DNA of 64,000 nt from Elephas maximus indicus (taxonomy: Eukaryota > Chordata > Mammalia > Proboscidea > Elephantidae): positions 98,904,480 to 98,968,479 of the forward strand of contig NC_064825.1 in assembly GCF_024166365.1 (NCBI RefSeq), written 5' to 3'. The translations under genes were made by a program, and so were the position numbers. Below, piece after piece: positions 12,020 to 20,473 of the stretch; positions within the stretch are counted from its first letter, which is position 1; every line of letters starts with the position of its first letter. The notes beneath the pieces were generated by a model. It made no database searches. It worked only from the letters and a program-made list of their open reading frames with translations, and was not told the origin of the DNA.

Positions 12020-12390
12020 AAAAGAAAAATATTCATAATTCTATCACTCAAAGACAGCACCTTGGGAGTGTGTGTATATATATTTTAACAAAGAAGCTCC
12101 AACATCCATTTTTCACTTAATAATACTTTGAGAACAGGTTTTCGTGTAACATATATTCACTGCAACATTTTAAATGGCTAAATAGTATTGCCTTACATGC
12201 ATGCATCATGTTTTATCAAACCAATCCCTTAATTGTTGGGAATTTTCAACTAGGAAAAATTTTTTTTGGCTATTATTGCAAGGCAGCAATGAAAATTTTT
12301 GTAGCTAAATCTCTGTGAACATCTCTGGTTATTTTTTAGGCTAAATTATCGCAAATCGTTTTTCAGAAAAGTTGTTCCAAATAGTGAAGA
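12020..12390 (-). mobile_element. Ancient L1-type 3' region, antisense, tentative
   Basis: 'ttttcacttaataatacttt', 'taaatggctaaatagtattg' and 'gctattattgcaaggcagca' follow the order seen in antisense old L1 3' ends, with their 'ggctattgtgaataatgctg' block. It is diverged, and a different LINE family is possible. Confidence 0.45.
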
Positions 12391-12404
12391 GCTTTTGAAG
12401 GGCT

Positions 12405-12569
12405 TCGAGCCCTGGTGGCACAATGGTATAAGGTTTGGCTGCTAACCAAAAGGTTGGCAGTTCGAATCCACTAGCCGCTCCTTGGGAACCGTGAGGAGCA
12501 GTCCTACTCTGTCCTATAGGGGTCGCTATGAGTTGGAATTAACGGCAACGGGATTAGTCTGGTTTTTTT
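12405..12569 (+). mobile_element. AfroSINE, short form
   Basis: It runs from 'gagccctggtggcacaatgg' to 'ttaacggcaacgggattagt'. It is complete apart from a few bases lost near the tail, where 'cgactcga' is missing. Confidence 0.92.
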
Positions 12570-12796
12570 GAAGGCCTTATATAAAAAGCAGTTTAAATGA
12601 GTTAAAGAAGCAGGGCAAAGGAGGGTGCATGAATGGGTCTGCTTCAGTTAACTGGACGAGTCTCGATATTGAGGAATATCTCGTTTCTAAATGAAGTCAG
12701 ATGTGTAAAGTCTTGCTATTTCTCTGAGGCCTCAAAAGGTTGGTTTTATGTATTCCTCTCTTTCTCTGCTTCTCTCAAACTCAGTGTAGGTGTTAT

Positions 12797-13000
12797 GAGA
12801 ATAGTGGATTAGTGTTAAAAACATGGATCAATGTTCTCTCTCTGCTGCATGTTGTGTGATACTGGGAAAAATCTTATTACTTCTTTGAGTCTCTGTTTCC
12901 TCATCAATAATAGGGGAATAGTAGTACCCCCCCTTACTGCCTTATAGGGGTCCTTTGAGGTTTAGAATCTCAAAATGCAGATAATGTATGTGCAATCCCT
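12797..13000 (+). mobile_element. MIR SINE
   Basis: 'gagtctctgtttcctcatca', then 'ataggggaatagtagtaccc', then a 3' 'gataatgtatgtgcaat' region. Typical MIR order, diverged. Confidence 0.6.
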
Positions 13001-13084
13001 TTTTTAAAAAGTGAAAATCTTGTGCCTATAAATTTATGATGATAATGACTCAGTATGTACTTAATCTCCTGCAGACCCCGTACT

Positions 13085-13240
13085 CCTGGTAAAGGAAGAA
13101 GATCCCCAACCTGTCAAGAAGGCATGGGTTCTAATCCCAGCTCTGCAACTAACCAGCCCTGACAGCAAATTGTTTTCTCTCTCCTGAACTAGCGTCCCCA
13201 TTTGTAAAATAAGGAAATTGTACACACGGCTTCCATCATC
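13085..13240 (+). mobile_element. MIR SINE fragment
   Basis: 'catgggttctaatcccagct', then 'ctgcaactaacc', then 'ccccatttgtaaaataagga' match the MIR head and core. Confidence 0.6.
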
Positions 13241-13378
13241 AAGATTTTGATGCGGAAAAAAGAAAAGATTTTGATGTGATCCTCCTTAGCCACTCTGAGA
13301 TATATTCAGAAAAGAAATAATTAATCCTATGAAGACAATGATATCCAGAAAGGTTATATCCATTACCTAAGGTTGCAG

Positions 13379-13598
13379 GGAGTCCCTGGGTGGAGCAAAC
13401 AGTGAAGTGCTCAACTACTAACTGAAAGGTTGGCAGTTTGAACCCACCCAGAGGCATCTCGAAAGAAAGCCTGGCAATCTGCTTCCAAAAGGTCAGAGCT
13501 TTGAAAACCCTATAGAGTGCTGTTCTACTCTGCAACACGTAGGGTCACCAAGAGTCAGAATCAACTAGAAGGCAACTGGCTTGGTGTTTTTTTTTTAA
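13379..13598 (+). mobile_element. AfroSINE, long form, old
   Basis: It begins 'ggagtccctgggtggagcaa', carries the long-form module 'gaaagcctggcaatctgctt', and ends 'caactggcttggtg' plus a T run. It is more diverged than its neighbours. Confidence 0.85.
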
Positions 13599-13640
13599 GG
13601 TTATATAGTTCTGAGCCTGTCTGTAGGACTGATTCAACTG

Positions 13641-13798
13641 AAAAACCAAACCCATTGCCATCTAGTCAATTCCAACTCACAGGGACCCGACAGGACAGAG
13701 TCAAACTGCCCCATACAGTTTACAAGGTCCTGGTGGATTCAAACTGCCAACATTTTGGTTAGCAGCTGAACTCTTAAACCACTACACCGCCAGGGTTT
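13641..13798 (-). mobile_element. AfroSINE, short form, antisense
   Basis: It runs from 'aaaaccaaacccattgccat' to 'caccgccagggtt'. The flanks 'aggactgat' at 13625-13633 and 13801-13809 are a plausible target duplication. Confidence 0.93.
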
Positions 13799-14295
13799 GC
13801 AGGACTGATAGCAAGGGATAAAATGACAGTCACGTTTTCTAATTGTTACTGAAAAAGAAAACTTTGGAATATGGTTTCCCACCCCTTTTTCTTACAGAAT
13901 TCCTTTCTGAATCTATTTTTCCCTGTTAGCCACTTGGATTGCTCCATTATTGTTTGGCTTGGTTGATTCAGATATAAAGAGATTTTAAAAAATATTTGTT
14001 GTCATAGAGACTCAGCATAAAACTTTGAGTGCTTTACTACATCATGAGATCTTTAAAACTAGGGATGTCTTATGTATCTTACCCCCCTGCTTTAATGACA
14101 GTGATCATTAATCAGCAATTATGTGCCAAATGTTATGTCAGATACACATTCCCAGTATCCAACATAATGTTTGGCACATAGTTGGCGATTAATAATCATT
14201 GTCGTTAAGGCAGGATGGTGAGCCAACAGGCGTCCAGCCAATGAAGGCCAGATCTCTGACTAGTCAATCCTTCGTTTCAGACAACTAGCTCAATT

Positions 14296-14455
14296 AAAAA
14301 AAAAACCCACTTCCATTGAGCCAATTCCAACTCATAGTGACCGTATAGGACAGAGTAGAACTGCCCCATAGGGTTTCCAAGGAGCAGCTGGTGGATTTGA
14401 ACTGGCAATCTTTCAGTTAGCAGCCAAATGCTTAACCACTGCACCACCAGGGCTT
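14296..14455 (-). mobile_element. AfroSINE, short form, antisense
   Basis: A complete antisense copy. It begins with an A tract and 'cccacttccattgagccaat', and ends 'ctgcaccaccagggcttc'. Confidence 0.93.
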
Positions 14456-14480
14456 CAACTACCTGAGTAGGAGTCTTACA

Positions 14481-14684
14481 AATCAGTTATTGTCGAGTTG
14501 ATTCCGACTCATGGTGAACCATGTGTGTCAAAGCGGTAGAACTATCCTCCATAGGGCTTTCAATGGCTGATTTTTTGGAGGTAGGTCACCAGACCTTTCT
14601 TCTTAGGTACCCCTGGGTGGATTTGAACCTCCAACATTTTGGTTAGCAGCCAAGCATGTCAACCTTTGCAGCACCCAGGGACTC
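14481..14684 (-). mobile_element. AfroSINE, divergent variant, antisense
   Basis: It carries the 'ccatgtgtgtcaaag' variant middle and 'aggtaggtcaccagaccttt'. Same structural class as 2252-2425. It ends 'cagcacccagggactcc'. Confidence 0.85.
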
Positions 14685-14769
14685 CCCTTCTCCTACAGAC
14701 AGCGTGATGTCCTAATTCTATCAGAAGGGGAGACTTAGGAAGTATTTATAAGGTGTGAGGTACTCAGGA

Positions 14770-14935
14770 GAAAGTGTAGTGGCTTGGGCTTTGAAACCAG
14801 AATACGAGTTCAAATTCTAGTTCTGACATTTACGAGCTGAGTGCCCTTGGGCAAGGTATTTTAGTTCTGTGCACTTCCGTATCCTCATATGTAAAATGAA
14901 GATAAAAATGGCTTCCTCATCGTCATGCTATTTAT
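14770..14935 (+). mobile_element. MIR SINE
   Basis: 'gtgtagtggcttgggctttg', then 'gagttcaaattctagttctg', then 'gtgcccttgggcaaggtatt', then 'tcatatgtaaaatgaagata'. Nearly complete MIR order. It is cut by the AfroSINE that follows. Confidence 0.8.
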
Positions 14936-14937
14936 AG

Positions 14938-15082
14938 TACCAAAACACATTGCTGTTGAGTGGATTCCTACTTATAGCGACTCCTATAGGACAGAGTAGA
15001 ACTACCCCATAGAGTTTCCAAGGAGCACCTGATGGATTCGAATTACCAGCCTTTTGGATAGCAGCTGTAGCACCAGCGTTTC
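14938..15082 (-). mobile_element. AfroSINE, short form, antisense
   Basis: It runs from 'accaaaacacattgctgttg' to 'caccagcgtttcc'. The tRNA-like head has a small deletion, with 'cttaaccac' missing. Confidence 0.9.
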
Positions 15083-15097
15083 CATTTATAGTACTAG

Positions 15098-15256
15098 TAA
15101 AAAGCCCATTGCCATCCAGCCGATTCCAACTCATAGCAACCCTGTAGGACAGAGTAGAACCACCGCATAGGGTTTCCAAGGAGAGGCTGGTGGATTCGAA
15201 CTGCCAACATTTTGGTTAGCAGCCAAACACTTAACCACTGCACCACCAGGGCTTCA
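15098..15256 (-). mobile_element. AfroSINE, short form, antisense
   Basis: A complete antisense copy, 'agtaaaaagcccattgccat' to 'gcaccaccagggcttc'. It lies 15 bp after the previous copy, in the same orientation. Confidence 0.93.
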
Positions 15257-15917
15257 GTATATGGTAGGGACTCATTAAAGATGGGTTTTTCTTCAGGAAA
15301 GATGTTACAAGATGTTTTTGTGGGAACCAAGAGCAGGAGGAGAGCTCTTTGGCAAATTTTGTTCTTGGCGGTATTCAAACTCATGCCTCCAAAAACTAGT
15401 ATTTTTTTCTCATTGGTATGTCCATCAGTGGAATGGTACATGAACCTGTATGAACATGTGGGTATGTGCACCCACTCTTTAATTCCTCATCTATAAATAA
15501 TACCTGGGGAATATATGAAATCTTCTAGAGGAACATGGTGTTTTTTCTCCTATGAGTATACTTTTAGCACTTCAGAGATTGCCATTTAGCAGACATTGAG
15601 CACATTTTCCTGGAATTTATTAGGGATATTCAGTGTTCCAAGAGTTTGAAATTTGGTCCTCTCCTAAAACCCAGTGTATTTTATTTTCTATTATCTGCAA
15701 GAGGACTGTCTATTTGATATATTTTATGTCAAACCGTGAGTCTTGCCTGTCTTCTTGCTGACATTTAAAGTAACTGCAAAAGAGTTTTTTGCTATCTTTA
15801 CTTCGTGGATGCTCAGGGATTTCAAATTCTTTTGATACCACCAAAAAATAATAATAATAATAATACAATAACAAAAACAACAAAGAAAATAGTGCCAGAA
15901 GATAATACTTTAAAAAT
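15257..15917. other. Intergenic DNA with an AAT microsatellite
   Basis: No gene seen. A short (AAT)n-like run lies at 15847-15864. Opposed frames at 15094-15496 partly use the SINE and have no family motif. Confidence 0.45.
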
Positions 15918-15926
15918 ATGTAGACC

Positions 15927-16702
15927 GTCTAAGTCAATTGGCATAAAAAAATCTGTTAAGAAAACATTCTACATCCACTTTGGAGAGTGGCATCTGGGGT
16001 GTTAAACGCTAGCAAGCTGCCATCTAAGATGCATCAATTGATCTCAACCCACCTGGAACAAAGGAGAATGAAGAACACCAAAGACACAAGGTAATTAAGA
16101 GCCCAAGAGACAGAAAGGGCCACATAAACCAGAGACTACATCAGCCAGAGACCAGAAGAACTAGATGGTGCCTGGCTACAACCGATGACTACCCTGACAG
16201 GGAACACAACAGAGAACCCCTTAGGGAGCAGGAGAGCAGTGGGATGCAGACTCCAAATTACTGTAAAAAGACCAGACTTAATGATCTGACTGAGACTAGA
16301 AGGACCCCAGGGGTCATGGTCCCCAAACCTTCTGTTAGCCCAAGACAGGAACCATTCCCAAAGCCAACTCTTCAGACAGGGATTGGACTGGACTATAGGA
16401 TAGAAAATGATGCTGGTGAAGAATGAGCTTCTTGGAAGAAGTAGACACATGAGACTATGTGGGCAGCTCCTGTTTGGAGAAGAGATGAGAGGGCAGAGAG
16501 GGTCAGAAGCTGGCCGAAAGGACACAAAATAGAGAATGGAGGGAAGGAGTGTGCTGTCTCGTTAGAGGGAGGGCAACTAGGAGTATATAAAAAAAAAAAT
16601 TTTTTTTTTTTTTTTTATATAGCAAGGTATATATAGGTTTTTGTATGAGAGACTGACTTGGTTTGTAAACTTTCACTTAAGGCACAAAAAAAAAAAAAAA
16701 AA
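15927..16702 (+). mobile_element. L1 3' UTR insertion, 5'-truncated, with target duplication
   Basis: Only the 3' UTR of a lineage-specific L1 is present. Recognisable blocks are 'gagtggcatctggggtgtta', 'agatggtgcctggctacaac' and 'gactgacttggtttgtaaac'. A poly(A) tail lies at 16686-16702. 'atgtagacc' occurs directly before (15918-15926) and directly after the tail (16703-16711), so the ends are well defined. An A11T17 tract interrupts it at 16589-16616. Confidence 0.88.
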
Positions 16703-16789
16703 ATGTAGACCAGATGCCAAACATTTTGTATTATCCAGTGCTTTTGGATTATCCATCCTGTGGTGTAATCTCATTACGTCATAGGCAAA

Positions 16790-16865
16790 TTTTACCCATC
16801 CTTCCAGGTCTAGTTTAAATGACACTTATTTTATGAAGCCTTCCCTTCCCTCAATTCCAGATTGG
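16790..16865 (+). mobile_element. L2 LINE fragment, tentative
   Basis: 'ccttccaggtctagtttaaa', then 'tatgaagccttccc' resembles the L2 block 'ctcagctcaaatgccac...gaagccttccc'. Short and diverged. Confidence 0.4.
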
Positions 16866-17189
16866 TCAATGGGCTCTTGCTGAGGGCCAGCTGACGTTAA
16901 TTTGCTCAGGTAGTGGGTTAAATACCACAATGAAGAGTTGACTGTCTATGATTTATTTTAAACAGAGTTGTTAGTTGTTTTGTTTTATTTTCATCCTTGA
17001 GATCTCAGACTCCCAGGTTGGGTGTGGAGCCTCCTTGACTCTGGCTTTGCACAGATACAGATCTCTCCAGTGACCAAAATAGCTCTGTTTAGGAGCAAGT
17101 GACAGCTGAGCTGGAGCCACCACTTGCCTTTGTTGCCAACAGACTCCTCTAAAGTATCTGACTTTAGAAAATTATTTTTAAAAACTGAT
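16866..17189. other. Intergenic DNA, no feature seen
   Basis: Unique-looking DNA between L2-like and MIR-like pieces. Confidence 0.4.
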
Positions 17190-17370
17190 AGCTAATATTT
17201 TTTAGTTCCCCCCTTATGCCAACTAACCAATGTATGTTATTTCAAATTCTGACAACAATCATGCAAATTTTCATCTCTTTATAGATGAGAACCTGGAATT
17301 TTAAAGAGGTTAGGTTACTTTCTTAAGGCCACCCACCTGGTACATCATGGTATACTTACACTGAGTTAGC
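17190..17370 (-). mobile_element. MIR SINE, antisense, diverged
   Basis: 'ctgacaacaatcatgcaaat', then 'ctctttatagatgagaacct', then 'gaggttaggttactttctta' follow antisense MIR order. Confidence 0.55.
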
Positions 17371-17480
17371 TTTATTAGCTTAGCCCAGTCCTGCCTGGGC
17401 ACGTAGTAGGTTCTTACTAAATAGTGGTTACTGTTATTCTTGTTGTTATGAACATAGGTCTTCTAGGGAATTCCAAGCTG

Positions 17481-18051
17481 TCTTAGTCATCTAGTGCTGC
17501 TATAACAGAAATACTACAAGTGGATGGTTTTGGCAAACAAATTTATTCTCTCACAGTTTAGGAGGCTAGAAGTCCAAATTCAGGGTGCTGTCTCCAGGGG
17601 CAAGCTTTCTCTCTCTGTCGGCTAAGGGAGAAAGTCCTTGTCATCAGTCTTCCCTGGTCTAGGAGTTTCTCAGTGCAAAGACTCCAGGTCCAAAGGACAC
17701 ACTCCGCTCCGGGCTCTTCTTGCTTGGTGGTAATGAGGTCCCTCTCCTCTCTGCTCACCTCCTTCTCGTTTTAGCTCTTGCAAGATAAAACATTATGGCA
17801 GGCCACTCCCCAGGAAAACTTCCTTTACATCAGATCAGGGTTGTGATCTGAGTAAGGGTATTGCATCACACCCTCATCCTCTTTAACATAACCTAATCTT
17901 GCCTCATTAACCACAAGCAGAGATTAGGATTTACAACACGTAGGACAATTACATCAGATTACAAAATGGAGGACAACCACACAATACTGAGAATCATGGC
18001 CTAACCAAGTTGACACATATTTTTGGGGGACACAATTCAACCCATGACACA
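17481..18051 (-). mobile_element. MaLR-like solo LTR, antisense
   Basis: A complete LTR beginning 'tgtcttagtcatctagtgct' and ending 'caattcaacccatgaca', giving TG...CA ends. It is flanked by 'caagc' and 'caaac', a possible 5-bp target duplication. Same family as 7405-7923 but in the opposite orientation. On the minus strand the LTR body has the 'aataaatttgtttgcc' polyadenylation region. No internal retroviral genes are seen. Confidence 0.75.
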
Positions 18052-18236
18052 AACCCTGTGTTCTTTCCACTATCTCAGGATACTCCTGTCTTCTTTCCTT
18101 TTGTCTGACTCTTTTTCTGGTTGAAAATAATGACAGAAAAAAAAGGTCGCTCTCTTGGTATCAGATAATATAACTCATAGGAAAGGACTTTAGAAGCTGT
18201 AAAACATTTGTGAAATTTTAGGTATCGCTATTATTT

Positions 18237-18408
18237 GAGCCCAGGTGGTACAGTGGTTAAAGCAACCGACTGCTAAAAGTCAGTGGTTCAAAACCACCAG
18301 CAGCTCCATGGGAGAAAGATGTGGCAGCCTGCTTCCATAGAGGTTTACAGCCTTGGAAACCCTATGGGGTTGCTATGAGTTGGAATCAACTCAACAGCAG
18401 TGAGTTTT
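18237..18408 (+). mobile_element. AfroSINE, long form
   Basis: It has the long-form module 'gggagaaagatgtggcagcc' and the tail 'caactcaacagcagtgagtt', followed by a TTA microsatellite (18407-18430). The 'gcagttctactctgtcc' block of the short form is missing. Confidence 0.88.
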
Positions 18409-18430
18409 TATTATTATTATTATTATTAGT

Positions 18431-18550
18431 TTGTCTTTATCATTAGATTGTGGGCCCTGGTGGGTAGGAATCTTGTTTTATTCTTCTTTGCATTCACAGA
18501 GCCTAAAACAGCAAGTACTTAAGTGATGCGTAATAAATATATTGTGCATA
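18431..18550 (+). mobile_element. L2 3' end-like fragment
   Basis: 'ggtgggtaggaatcttgttt', then 'agagcctaaaacagcaagta', then 'gcgtaataaatat' follow the L2 3' end order. Diverged. Confidence 0.45.
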
Positions 18551-18689
18551 TTGCAATTATATTTGTTTCCTTTAGCAAATAAACTGGGCTCTGGAAAAAA
18601 GCCTGGGTTTGGTCTTCACTGATGCAGAAAAAGTCTGGTTTAGTGGCAACTCAAGCGAGATATGTAGACTGATAGGATGGGGCTCATTC

Positions 18690-19600
18690 ATTCCTCCAAC
18701 AAAGGTATATTGAACATCTAATATATGCCAGGCACTGCTCCAGACACAGGGAAAACAGCTGTGAACAAGAGAGATAAGCGAAAGAGGCAGAGGATGCATA
18801 AGTAAGACAAAAACAGGTTGCACTGGGGAATGAAGAAAGTGAAAACAGCAAAGGGGAAAGAGAGCTAAGAGGTAGGGCATCCCAGACGTGGGAGAAGAGT
18901 GCTCCAGTAAACACCAAGGCCATGAGACAGAAATGAGACTGGTATATTTGAGGGACAGGAGGCTTGTGTAGCTGGAGTGTCGTAATCAAGGTGAGACATA
19001 ATGCCAGAAAAGAAGTCAGGAGCCATGTCATTTAGGGCCTTACTATTCCTAGTCAGGAGTTTGGTTTCAGTTTTAAGATCAATGAGAAAGCCAATGGAGG
19101 GTTTTAAGCAGAAGAATGGTATGCTCTGGTTTATGCTTTAAAAATATCTTTCTGGCTGCTGGATGGATTGAAAAAGGTCAGAAATGTAAACAGAGAGACC
19201 AATTAAAAGGTTATTGTGGGTGAGAGACGATGGTGGCTTGGAATAATGTGAAGATGGTGAAAAGTAGATATATCTTTGATGTATTTTGGAGATACATCTC
19301 ATGGGATTTGCTGATGGGTTGGTGGGGGGAGGGAGTATGAGGGAGACAAAGGAAACAGAAAATGAATCCTGTGTTTTTGGCCTGAGCAATTGAGTGCTAT
19401 TCACTGAGATAGAGAAGATCAGAGGAAGAAGAATGCGGGGAGAAGTGAGGAATCTAGTGTTTCGTTTTGGCCATGTGCAGTTTGAGAGACGAACGGAGAT
19501 GTTGATAAAAAAAAAAAAAAAATTTTTTTTTTTTTGTTGATTAGGTAGCTATAAATTGGATTATGAAACTGGACTTCAGGAGAGAAGTCAAAGAGCTTTC
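18690..19600 (+). mobile_element. L2 LINE block
   Basis: A long run in L2 3' order: 'tgccaggcactgctccagac', 'caaggccatgagacagaaat', 'catgtcatttagggccttac', 'ccaatggagggttttaagca', 'tctttctggctgctggatgg', 'gatttgctgatgggttggtg'. It is interrupted by an A16T13 tract at 19507-19535. The ends are approximate. Confidence 0.75.
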
Positions 19601-20127
19601 TGTTTCTGAGTCTAGGTTCTCTGTGCTCTGAGGACTTCTTCCCCTGGGAATAATGGAGGTTGCTCCTTCTACCTGAATTTTGTCTAGGGCTAGAAGGTGA
19701 ATTAACAAATATTTGCCTATTTAGTACCCAACTTGGAATTTTAGCTTTGAACATGACCAACTCTCTTATTTTACAGCTGAAACATAAAAGTGAAGGTGAA
19801 TTGAAGTGACTGATCCAAAATCACATGGTTTATTATAACCAGCAAATAGGGCCCATAGTTCTTTCTATTACGGACAGGATCCCTCTGTAGGAATGTCCTT
19901 TGTCCCTGTTTTAGCATAAATCCTGGAAGGTCTTGCCCAGACTATCATGGGGATTTCTTATCAGTTGTCTACATGGCTATGTGGTTTAGTGGCTGGCAGC
20001 ATGGTCAGTAATCTGACTGCATCTGACCCTCATTTCTAGTACAAATGTCTTCTATGAATAAATACAATTTTCATTTTTTTCCTAAACTTTATGACTTTTG
20101 GTCTTTCTTAGTTTATTGCTCTCACTA
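19601..20127. other. Intergenic DNA, no feature seen
   Basis: No recognised repeat or gene, possibly diverged L2 continuation at its start. Confidence 0.4.
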
Positions 20128-20282
20128 GGAGCCCTGGTGGCACAGTGGTGAAGAACTTGGCTTCTAACCAAAGGTCGGGAGTTCAAATCCACCACCCACT
20201 CCTTGGAAGTCCTATGGGGCAGTTCTACTTCATCCTATAGGGTCGTTATGAGTCAGAATCGACTCGACAGCAACGGGTTTTG
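20128..20282 (+). mobile_element. AfroSINE, short form (first of an abutting pair)
   Basis: A complete copy, 'aggagccctggtggcacagt' to 'cgactcgacagcaacgggtt'. It is immediately followed by a second copy in the same orientation. Confidence 0.94.
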
Positions 20283-20283
20283 G

Positions 20284-20473
20284 GAAACCCTGGTGGTGTA
20301 GTTTTTTTTTTTTTTTTGGTGGTGTAGTGGTTAAGTGCTGCAGCTGCTAACCCAAGGGTCAGCAGTTTGAATCCTCCAGGCGCTCCTTGGAAACTCTATG
20401 GGGGGCAGTTCCACTCTGTCCTATAGAGCCTCTATGAGTCGGAATCAATTCGATGGCACTGGGTCTGGGTTTA
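20284..20473 (+). mobile_element. AfroSINE, short form, with internal T tract
   Basis: The head is split. 'tggtggtgtag' occurs at 20291-20301 and again at 20317-20327 with a run of T between. The rest is normal up to 'attcgatggcactgggtctg'. Confidence 0.92.

Noticed and set aside
15094-15471. A 125-codon minus-strand frame
   Set aside because: Its C-terminal part is the sense strand of an AfroSINE, and the rest has no motif.
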